DNA of 64,000 bases from Lepas anatifera (taxonomy: Eukaryota; Arthropoda; Thecostraca; Lepadidae). The stretch spans positions 186,001 through 250,000 of the forward strand of contig JAOTON010001919.1 of the NCBI GenBank assembly GCA_034440635.1, given 5' to 3'. How positions within the stretch are numbered: the first letter of the stretch is position 1; each line of letters begins with the position of its first letter. The notes beneath the pieces were generated by a model, which was given only the letters and a program-made list of their open reading frames with translations, made no database searches and was not told the origin of the DNA. The position numbers were made by a program, and so were the translations under genes. Positions 55,939 to 64,000 of this stretch are shown here, piece by piece.

Positions 55939-56527
55939 AGGCAGTGGCTGCGACTGTTGATCTTGGGGATATAAAGATCACATTAGTATCGCTCTATCTA
56001 CCTCCCGGGGAGCCCTTCCCTGACGCTAAATTCCAGAGCCTGTTACGAAAGCTGCCCCCGCATCACATAATATTAGGCGATTTCAACTCACATAGCACAT
56101 TATGGGGCTGTTCCCGATCCAACAGCCGAGGAAGGCGTCTCGAAGATATAATCAACTACAACGACTTATGCATTATAAACAGAGGCCAACAAACATACAT
56201 CTCTTTACCCTCAGGCGCGACGTCGGCCATCGACTTATCGCTTTGTTCTTCCTCTGTAGCAAATCGGTTTCACTGGCGCACCCACAGCAACCCCTGCGGA
56301 AGTGACCACTTCCCGCTGTGGGTGTGGTCGGATAGGCCCCATGCGGGAACACGGATTCCTAGATGGAACTTTGTAAAGGCGGACCGGGACAGTTTTACCT
56401 CTGACTGCGCTTTAGCATTCAGACCAGAGGCTGGTAAAACCGCTACCACCTTGTATGAAGAGATATGCTCTCGCATCCTGCAATCTGCTGACAGTTTTAT
56501 CCCAAAGACTAGCCCACTCCCCGCCGA
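55939..56527 (+). pseudogene. Plus-strand I-type LINE endonuclease, part 1
   Basis: Open frame with VAATVDLGDIKITLVSLYLPPG, LGDFNSHSTLWG, AIDLSLCSS, GSDHFPLWV and FIPKTSPLP, similar to the LINE at 20145-22070. The first part of the endonuclease is missing at 55939, where a LINE 5' end abuts. It is interrupted at 56527 by a LINE insertion with TSD ACTCCCCGCCGA and continues at 63405. Confidence 0.85.
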
Positions 56528-56713
56528 TCATCATCATCATTTGGTGTTTTAGGGCGCGCCGACAACAAGGGTCATGTGGCGCCCATAACGCTAGACAAGA
56601 TATGTATAAAAGAGTTTCAACATCTCAGGGGCTTAAGGTGTGTCAAGGGTAAAATGTAAATACACCGCACGTGCTTCAACAAGTCAAAGAGTGAAAAGAC
56701 AGGTGATTACGTC

Positions 56714-59700
56714 CTAGGATGGTGAGTAAATGACATTAAAAGAGACACTCTTTAAAAAAGCGGCAATAGCCGTGAAGTCCACGGTTGGATGCTCTCCAAG
56801 CAGCGAATCCAGTGAAGGCGACCCGTGAAAGTATCGCTGTCTCTCAATCTCAAAATCTCGACAATCCACAAGAACGTGGCGCACAGACAGGCGCTCCCCA
56901 CAGCGAGCACACTCCGGCGGGACATCTCTACAAAGTAAAAATGAATGTGTTGCGTGGGTGTGGCCAATGCTGAGCCTAGAGAGGATCACCTCCTCCCTCC
57001 TTGAACTCGCAGAACCTGAAAAGCGCTTACCGATCAGCGGTTTCAGGGCCCGAAGCCTCTGACCCTTTGGGTCCGTATCCCACCTGTCCTGCCATAATTT
57101 AGTCACGTGTTTTCGAATATGTGGGAACCAATCAGAGCAAGGGATCCGAAGGCCCGATGGTACGGTGCCCTGTGCTGCCTGCTTTGCAGCGAGATCGGCG
57201 CGCTCGTTTCCAACGATACCTGAATGACTGGGGACCCAGGCTAGTATAACTTGCTTTTTCTTGACATGCGTTCGGTGAAGTCTGTGTTTGATTTCATCTA
57301 GATAAAATGATGATGACGACTTAGTTCCGAAACACTCGAGGGCCTGTAGTGAAGATAGAGAGTCAGTGAATATAACACATCGGAGCTGTCTCGATAAAAG
57401 AATAGCGTCCAGGCAGCGTAGAATGGCGAATAACTCCGCAGTGAAAACCGAAGCAGCGGACGGTAGAGTGAAACACCTTGCAACATCATCACTTACAAAG
57501 GCACATCCGACACCATCCTGACCCTTCGATCCATCCGTATAAAAGAGCCTGTGGTTTGGATAGGAAGTCTGACTGTGCTCCAGAAAAACCTGTTGTGAGG
57601 CTACCGGAGTCAAATATCTGGTTTTTGAGACCAGGCTTGTGTCTACCGTTGGCTCAGCTACCATCCAAGGTTCGATGGACGGGGCCTGAAAAAGTTCCAC
57701 CTGTTCCAAGTTAACTTGGGCGTCATCAAGCCAGCTAGCTATCCTGTAATCTGGGTGCCGGGCATACTGAGGAGAAAGTTCAATTTGACGCCGTTGTTCA
57801 TGTGAGAACAGCTTTCGGAAGGTTGGGTGATTTGGGAACTGGAAAAGTTTTAGGGCATACTGCATGCCATGCATTCTGCGCCTTAGGTCCAACGGCATCT
57901 CACTTGCCTCCACGAGCATACTGGAGGTGGGAGATGTGCGAAAAGCACCGATTATTATCCTGATGGCGTGATAATGAACTGTGTCTAGCATGCGTTTAGA
58001 GCTTTCCGTGGCGGCATCATATGCTATGGAACCATATTCTATTTTAGATCGGACCAAAGATCTATATAACATAAGGAGGGTTTTCTGGTCCGCGCCATAC
58101 TTGAGCTTGGTCAAAACTTTAAAGATATTTAGGGCTTTGAAACATCTATCCCTTAGATCCTTGAAATGTGGCACGTATGTTAATTTCCTATCAATGATTA
58201 CACCGAGAAAGCGGGTTTGTTCTACTACATCTATGGCTTGTTTATACATTGTTAGGACAGGATCAGTGCAATCATTTCGTTTACGACAAAAATGTATGCA
58301 TTTTGTTTTTTGCATTGAGAACTTCAAACCATTCTGTCCGCTCCATCGTTCCAACTTATCCAGAGCAATCTGCAACTGCCTCACGGCCGATAGTGTGGAT
58401 GATGTCGTGACCCAAATAGTAAAATCATCGACAAAGAGGGCTGTGTTTATATTCGGAGGGATTCCATTTGCTACATCGTTGATTGCAATTGCAAACAGCG
58501 CAACAGAGAGGACGCTGCCCTGCGGTGTTCCATTTTCTTGTGTGTATTCATCAGATTCTGATGTGCCAACGCGGTATCGAAAACGTCTGTTCTTAAGAAA
58601 ATTGGACAGAAACCATCCCAAGTGACCTCGCACACCTAGATCGAAGACCTTCTGCAGGATACCGTGCCTCCAGGTGAGATCGAATGCTCGCTCAATGTCA
58701 AAAAAGACGGCAATTGTGTGCTGCTTTCTGCTGAAGCCTTTCCGGATAGACAAGTCTAAAGCTAAGAGGTGGTCAATGGTGCTTCGACCCCTCCGGAATC
58801 CGCATTGAATGTTCGACAGTAGATTATTGGTCTCCAAAAAGACATGAGGCGGAGGTTAACCATCTTCTCCAGCAGCTTGCAGACGCAAGAGGTCAGTGAA
58901 ATTGGGCGGTAGTCCCCAGGCGAGTCACCTTCCTTACCAGGCTTCAGTATGGGAACAACAACCGCGTCTCGCCATTGCTCGGGGAAGTCATGTTTTACCC
59001 AGATGTGGTTGAAGATGTGGAGTAGAGATGTTAATGAGCTGTCAGGAAGATGGGAAAGCATTTCATTTCGAAAGTGTCAGGCCCAGGTGAAACTGGCCTA
59101 ACAGAACGAAGTGCTCCTTTCAGTTCACGCATTGTAAATGGAACATTGTATGAGGCAGAATGGTTATGTCCGAAGTTAACATTTGTTTGCTCTGCTCGTC
59201 CGCGTAAGCGCCTGAAGCTATCGTCCTGGACATGAGAGCTACATCTCATGCTGAAGGCTGCCGCCATACGGTTCGATACTTCTTTTGTGTCAGTTATTTT
59301 GATGCCGTTATTATCTAATACGGGTGTGGATGTGGATTGTGACCTACCCTGAAGTTGTTTTACTCTGGTCCAAACCTGTGTAGTTGGTGTAAATCTATTC
59401 ACGGTACACACATACTCCAACCACCACCTCCGCTTGGCATTTAACACAATGCGGCGAGCGAGTGCTCGGGCACGCTTGAAGGCTATAAGGGTCGTGGTTG
59501 TCGTACTCCTCCTAAGAACTCTAAAAGCCCGCTTTCTACTTAAAATGGCCTGCTTGCACTCGTGGCTCCACCAGGGAACAGGCGTTCGCCTGAGTTTGCC
59601 AGACGTCATGGGTATAAAAGTCGCTGCAGCCTCCAAAATCATGTTGTTAAAGTCTCTTACGCTCTGAGTAGCCGAAGTCGCAGAGGAGAGGTTCACCAAA

Positions 59701-60437
59701 CCACACGCACTCTCAAAGCCAGTCCAATCTGCCCGCCGTGTGTTCCATCGTGGAAGATTTGTTCTGCAGACGGATGTCCGGGTTTGTGAGATGATAATAG
59801 GGAAGTGGTCGCTACCGTGTGGGTCATCTAGAGATTTCCACCGGAGCTGGGCTAAGAGAGACGGTGTACAAATTGAAAGGTCTATAGCAGAGTGATTTCC
59901 AGATGGAAGAGATACGTGGGTGGGGCGACCGGTATTCAAAAGACATAGTGAGTTTAGGTGGAGAAAGCGTTCAAGTGTTCGACCTCGAGCACACGTACGG
60001 CCTCCAGCCACTCCCCACGCGGCGTTGTGGGCGTTGAAGTCGCCCAATAACATATAAGGGGTTGGGAGCTGATCAACAAGGCTGTTCAGATTATTTATGT
60101 CAGTGTTACCTCCCGGTGGTAAGTAAATGGAACAAACTGTCAGCTTCATAAAACCCAAGTCGGCCCGGGCTGCCACAGCCTGCAAGGTACTTCTTAAAGT
60201 GATTTGATGACATGGTATGGATGTGTGGACAGCTAACATCACTCCACCGTATGCTATTGTGGTGCTAAATACGTCTTTTCGGAATATATTGTACTGTCGA
60301 ACTGAAAACTTACCACCTGGACGCAGCTTAGTCTCCTGGAGGCAAACAACAGATGGATTGTAAGCAGATAAGAGGCTCTGCAGGTCCGAGACGTTTGAAC
60401 GAAGGCCTCGGCAGTTCCATTGTAGAAATTGTGTCAT
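56714..60437 (-). pseudogene. LINE ORF2, two small deletions
   Basis: Same protein as the intact 41963-45688 frame and almost identical to it. Start at ATG 60437. The first part (endonuclease, linker) is open to about 59071, where two bases are missing (CGAAAGTGTCAGG against CGAATAGTGTCAGG). A short frame then runs to about 58838, where one A of a run is missing (CCAAAAAGACATG against CCAAAAAAGACATG). The RT, RNase H and knuckle are open from there to 56714. Catalytic motifs (FVDDF, FYTDGSK, FTDSLSSLQAL, GNERADLAAK) are preserved. Confidence 0.93.
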
Positions 60438-60463
60438 TTATTTAAAAGAGAACGGGCCAAGAT

Positions 60464-62094
60464 TTACTGCGGGCGACGACGGGTCTGTCTAACCTTTCCA
60501 CGGGGGCCAGAGCCCCCGGGTGGACCCTTAGCTGGTCCTGCCCCCGGGCCACCGAGCCGGTTCCGAACCGGACCACGGCCCCGTCCACTCTCCAATGAAG
60601 TTCCTCGGGCACGCGAAGTTTGAGGATGGCCGGGAGGGCTCTCAGCCGGGCGCTTCACTGGGGACCTACCCCGTGAAGAGCTCTCAAAATTCCTCCGCAC
60701 AGCAGCCACTGTGGAGAACGGAGTTTGGGAGGGGAGATGCGATGGCGTTGGCCCGGTCTCTGCTGTAGACGGTGGCGCAGATGCAACCGGAGGCGCTGGA
60801 ACAGCGCCCCCAGCGGGTGGTTCAATGGGGGACGGCGGGCGGCGCCTCCCTGTGGGGGGAATGCTTGCTTCCCCGTCCCACAACTGTCCAGCTCTCTAAG
60901 TCAGCCGAGGGCTCGTGGCTGGAGGAGTGACCAACAGGCGCCGCCTGCTGGTGCTCAGGGTGGGGCCATGGCCCCGCCCCACACCCCGGCAGAAGCCGAG
61001 GACGGGGGATGGAGTCAGGAGCGTCGCTCCGCTTCCCGCCCCCTCCTCGTAAGGAGGGAGGTTGTGGAGGAGGCGGCGCCTCCGGCTCGGGAGAGGAGAG
61101 GCGGGCTGGCGTGCAAACACCAGCCCCATCCTCCCTGCCAGGCGAACAAAGTCCGACACTGACAAGGATCGGATGACCTCCTCCGGGGTCATCCTGGGAG
61201 GGCCAAGGCCCCGGTACCGACAGCTTGAGCGTATGATTTCCGGGGGTGGGTGGCCTCGTAGGCGTCCCGAGCCTCCCGGAAGCTCATACGCCCCTTCACT
61301 TTGATGTTAATTATTTCTTTTTCTTTTTTAAGAGTGGGGCAGTTGCGATCATATGCAGCGTGTGCGACTTGGCCTTGGCCACAGTTGGTACAGAATGGGG
61401 TTTCAGCGTTACAGGATGTCGACTCGTGCTCCTTGGAACCACAACGTCCGCAGGTTCGGGTACCTTTGCAGGATGAAGTAGTGTGTCCGTACCGGTGGCA
61501 CGTAAAACATCGCATTGGATTGGGTACGTACGCTCTGACTCTCTCCTTAACATATCCTACCGTCACCGACTCAGGCAGATCGACTCCATCAAAGGTAAGT
61601 ATTATTGAGTTTGTGTCTTGCATTTCTCCTGCCTTCTTAATCCTGATCCTTTTCGCAGTCACAACACCAAAACAACTCAGTCCCTCTACAATCTCCTCAT
61701 CACAAACTCCGGCCAAGTCGAAGCAGTTGATCACTCCTTTGACAAAGTTCTTTGTTTTGTGCGCTTCGATGCAAACATTTACAGTGACATTTTTCTTTGT
61801 ACCTTGATCGTGTTTCGTGAAAGTAAGGGTGGATGTGCTCAGTGCACGTTCTGCATCACGGTGGTCAAGGAACTCGACCTCAAGAGTTCCATCTCGCAAG
61901 CGGTCACAGCGGCTGACTTTACCTAGGCGGTCACACGCCTCCTTTCTTTGGAAAGGGGACAGGCGAGACAGGGAGCAGCTCACTCCTCTTATCAGGAGGA
62001 CGCGGGGCGCGATGGCTTCGATTGGGAAGGGTTTTGGGAGGTGGCTACCTCCTGCTGGAGGTGGTGAGGGGGTTTGTGGAGTTTGAGGAATCCA
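60464..62094 (-). pseudogene. LINE ORF1 (CCHC Gag-like), frameshifted
   Basis: The expected ATG at about 62092-62094 (MDSSNSTNP) runs into a stop after a few codons; the main frame (VLLIRGVSCSLSRLSPFQRKEACDRLGKV) is shifted by one. Knuckles CFTCHRYGHTTSSC, CGRCGSKEHESTSC and CTNCGQGQ follow. Further shifts occur near 61190 (before MTPEEVIRSLSVSDFVRLAGRMGL) and near 60890. The C-terminus at 60464-60883 has RGRSPVKRPAESP and GRGRGPVRNRLGG. The stop is 26 nt before ORF2. Confidence 0.87.
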
Positions 62095-62104
62095 TGGAAA
62101 GATC

Positions 62105-63223
62105 ATAAGGTTCGACCAGCCACGTGCGCCCCCTTCCAACGAGGGTGCTACAAGGCGAGACGACGCACGGGCTGGCTATACGGGGGAGACGTCGCCGTTA
62201 CAGAGGGGGAGAGAGACTCACCAAACCCCCCTGCCTCGACGACGGTCCCCCCTTGCACCTAGCCTAGACTGACCCCGGGCGGGGCACGGACACCCCCTCC
62301 CTCCCCGGGTGAAATCGGGACCTCACCAAGGGAGGGAGGGACAGCCGAGCCCCACCAAAGGTCGACAGACTTTTACAATGCTGCTACTCTTGTCGATGCC
62401 TTCAAGAGTTCCCCGCCCTTGCGGAAATCCAGACCAAAGTAGAGTGTTGCTAGAGGCACACGAACGAACACAGCGCCTACCTCAGCTCAGCTACCAGGAC
62501 TCCTTCATCCCGGGGTACGGGTCGGTGCGCAGCTCACCTTAAAAAGACAGGCGCCCCCACACGGCCTCATCGGAGCAGGCGACTACCACCTGCTCGTCAC
62601 AACTGATTCCCCGGCTGGTCCGAGAGAAGCGAGCCCCCTGCCCGCAGGGCCGGCGATTAGAGGGATCCAATCGCCAGCCACACGAGCCGGAGGCACACAT
62701 ACACCCAGACCATCCAGGAATCATAGGCACGTGGAAGGACGCCCATGATACTGGGATAATGTGGGTAACTGGGAAGTTATGGGTTGGAAAAGGAGGAGGG
62801 TCGGTCTGCGCTGTCCAGCCCAGACGCGCGCCGCACGCGACCGAGGTGTCCACACTCAAGACGAGCCAGAGTGCACACACCCCCGCCACCCGCGGAGACA
62901 CGCCGGGCCAGACAACGCAGACAGTGGGCGGGAGGGGTGTTTAGGAGTGGACAGAAAGGATACGGGTGGAAAGGCATGGATACACAAGGAAATAAGGAAA
63001 GAAGAGGAAAAGGAACAAGGAGTTGGTGGGATTTGAATTTAGGAAGGCCAAGAAAGGGTGAGGATGGCAGTTTCGATTTGGCCTCTCGCCCGAAGACGAG
63101 GGGCGAAACCCATCCTGCCAACTGGGGTCGCGGGTGTCGTCACATCCCGTACCCAATTATCCATGTGCCGGACCAGTCAGCAGGTGCCAACAAGTCCGGC
63201 AGATGAAAATCGGTCCCCTGCGG
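62105..63223 (-). other. LINE 5' UTR unit
   Basis: Complete 1.1-kb unit ending at CCCCGCAGGGGACC. It carries the ATGGATACACAAGG variant (about 62976-62989) shared with unit 2 at 4086-5204. Confidence 0.85.
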
Positions 63224-63392
63224 GGCCCCAGTTGCGACGCGGGTGTCTCGTCAGTCGCCGGCGTTGATGAGCATGAGGAGAAATGATTGATGAGAATGAG
63301 GCAGCATCACCGACGAACGCGAGACCAAACACTGCACCCATGCGGATTTACTTGATCAGGTAGGTCCGGTTCGAATCCGGGGGTGACCACGT
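63224..63392 (+). other. Extra 169 bp at the LINE 5' junction, with a tRNA-like B box
   Basis: It lies between the defined LINE 5' end and the right TSD. It contains GGTTCGAATCC at 63368-63378, a perfect Pol III B box, within CCGGTTCGAATCCGG, which folds like a tRNA T arm, followed by GGGTGACCA. A convincing A box and 5' acceptor strand are not seen, so this is not called a tRNA gene. A SINE remnant or a captured RNA at the 5' junction are possible. Confidence 0.45.
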
Positions 63393-64000
63393 ACTCCCCG
63401 CCGAGTACCAGCCCCCTGGTGGAACGATGATTGCACGTGCACCATTAGTGAACGGCGACGCTGTTTTAGAAAGTTCCAAAGGCGCCCTACAACCGAGAAC
63501 CTAGTCGCGTTCCGACGCGCAAAAGCATTAGCGAGAAGAACTGTTAGAGATGCAAAAAGGAAATCATGCCACGCTTACATTAACACAATTAATAGGCTCA
63601 CACCACTCACGGCTGTCTGGAAACATATAAACCGCATCTCCGGTCATACCGCCCCGACGCCCCTACCGGTTTTATCACGCAACCACAATTTGATCACTGA
63701 CCCCACGGAAGTTGCTAACACCTTCGGAGCGGTGTGGGCCGAGCGCTGTGCAGCTGTGCAGCTGTGCAGCGGTGCAGCTGTGCAGCTGTGCAGCGCCGAG
63801 CAGCTGTGAACGACCGACCCTCGCTTTATCCGCCACAAAGCAATCAGTGAAGGGACGCCGGTCGACTTCAACACCACCACCTCACTGTCTTTTAATGATT
63901 GTTTCAGCTTTGATGAACTGGAGTACAGCACTCTCGCTCACCAAAAACACCGCAGCCGGGCCCGACAACATTCACTACAGCATGATTAGGAACTTGGACG
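63393..64000 (+). pseudogene. Plus-strand I-type LINE, part 2 (linker to RT start)
   Basis: After the TSD the LINE continues with VPAPWWNDDC, RRPTTENLVAFRRAKALARR, YINTINRLTPL and TDPTEVANTFG; a one-base loss at the insertion point shifts the frame. An 8-bp tandem repeat (GTGCAGCT/G, six units, 63748-63795) is expanded in the coding region. It then runs DPRFI, SFNDCFSFDELE and, after another shift near 63935, TKNTAAGPDNIHYSMIRNLD to the window edge. Confidence 0.85.
63748..63795. repeat. Octamer tandem repeat with 24-bp higher-order period
   Basis: Six GTGCAGCT-type units; units 3 and 6 end in G instead of T, so the array is two copies of a 24-bp block. It lies inside a LINE coding region. 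Confidence 0.85.

Larger units (their letters stand above)
56528..63223 (-). mobile_element. Full-length I-type LINE, sister of 41775-45742, 12-bp TSD
   Basis: The left TSD is ACTCCCCGCCGA at 56516-56527 and the right one at 63393-63404. The element comprises the tail (56528-56590), ORF2, a 26-nt spacer, ORF1 and the 5' UTR unit ending at 63223. Between the LINE 5' end and the right TSD lie 169 bp of other sequence. It interrupts a plus-strand LINE, whose coding sequence continues on both sides. Confidence 0.9.

Noticed and set aside
55473..56552. 359-codon plus-strand open frame
   Set aside because: It reads antisense through a LINE 5' UTR unit and then into a plus-strand LINE endonuclease; it is a junction artefact, not a gene.
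63300..63385. tRNA gene
   Set aside because: Only the T arm and B box are convincing; no matching acceptor strand, A box or anticodon arm was found.
1..64000. CRISPR array, prophage, bacterial operon or retroviral LTR element
   Set aside because: No spaced direct-repeat array, no integrase/protease/env-type frames and no LTR pairs; the RNase H found is the ORF2-linked type of I-group LINEs.

Overview
The window reads as repeat-dense animal, probably arthropod, genomic DNA. There are no bacterial-style operons. Nearly every long reading frame belongs to a non-LTR retrotransposon (LINE), and the only convincing host-like gene is split by consensus GT-AG introns. The many I-type LINEs with RNase H, the CR1/L2/Daphne-type LINE and a HARBI1-like gene would suit a tick or another chelicerate, or a crustacean. 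The lineage is an inference; no decisive marker is present.

Layout from left to right. 1-339 is the 3' end of a plus-strand LINE. 340-5204 is a minus-strand I-type LINE (ORF2 start, ORF1, two tandem 1.1-kb 5' UTR units). 5205-8457 holds three 5'-truncated minus-strand LINEs of one family, one of them carrying a 121-bp tail-only insertion. 8458-23806 is a foldback DNA element with ~1.2-kb inverted arms and an 8-bp target-site duplication (TSD). It was later split by a full-length LINE (9741-16501) and by another LINE (17248-23126), which itself carries a 921-bp LINE (19211-20131). 23891-28366 is a minus-strand LINE hit twice by related TTAA-flanked MITE-like elements (23912-24747 and 27312-28339). 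28371-28714 is a short tandem/palindromic repeat.

About 29460-41300 is a decayed plus-strand CR1/L2/Daphne-like LINE, split by a near-complete minus-strand I-type LINE (31976-37607). 41775-45742 is a LINE with an uninterrupted 1241-residue ORF2. 46050-49221 is another truncated LINE. 50561-54369 is a six-exon HARBI1-like (PIF/Harbinger, DDE_Tnp_4) gene with all three catalytic acids and matching splice phases. 54725-55938 is a chimeric minus-strand LINE patch. 55939-56527 plus 63393-64000 is a plus-strand LINE interrupted by a complete minus-strand LINE (56528-63223).

Most insertions can be ordered from TSDs visible in the sequence: 16 bp (9741-16501), 17 bp (17248-23126), 13 bp (19211-20131), 14 bp (7171-7291), 13 bp (46050-49221), 12 bp (56528-63392), 11 bp (41775-45742), 8 bp (31976-37607), 8 bp for the foldback element and TTAA for the two MITEs. 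Twelve copies of one short 3' tail (a GGGCGC...GCGCCC hairpin followed by simple repeats, usually ATG/GAT) terminate LINEs of several families. The points of most interest are the TTAA MITE family, the foldback element, the HARBI1-like gene, the shared LINE tail and the tandem LINE 5' UTR units. All identities are from reading the sequence; no database search or alignment program was run.
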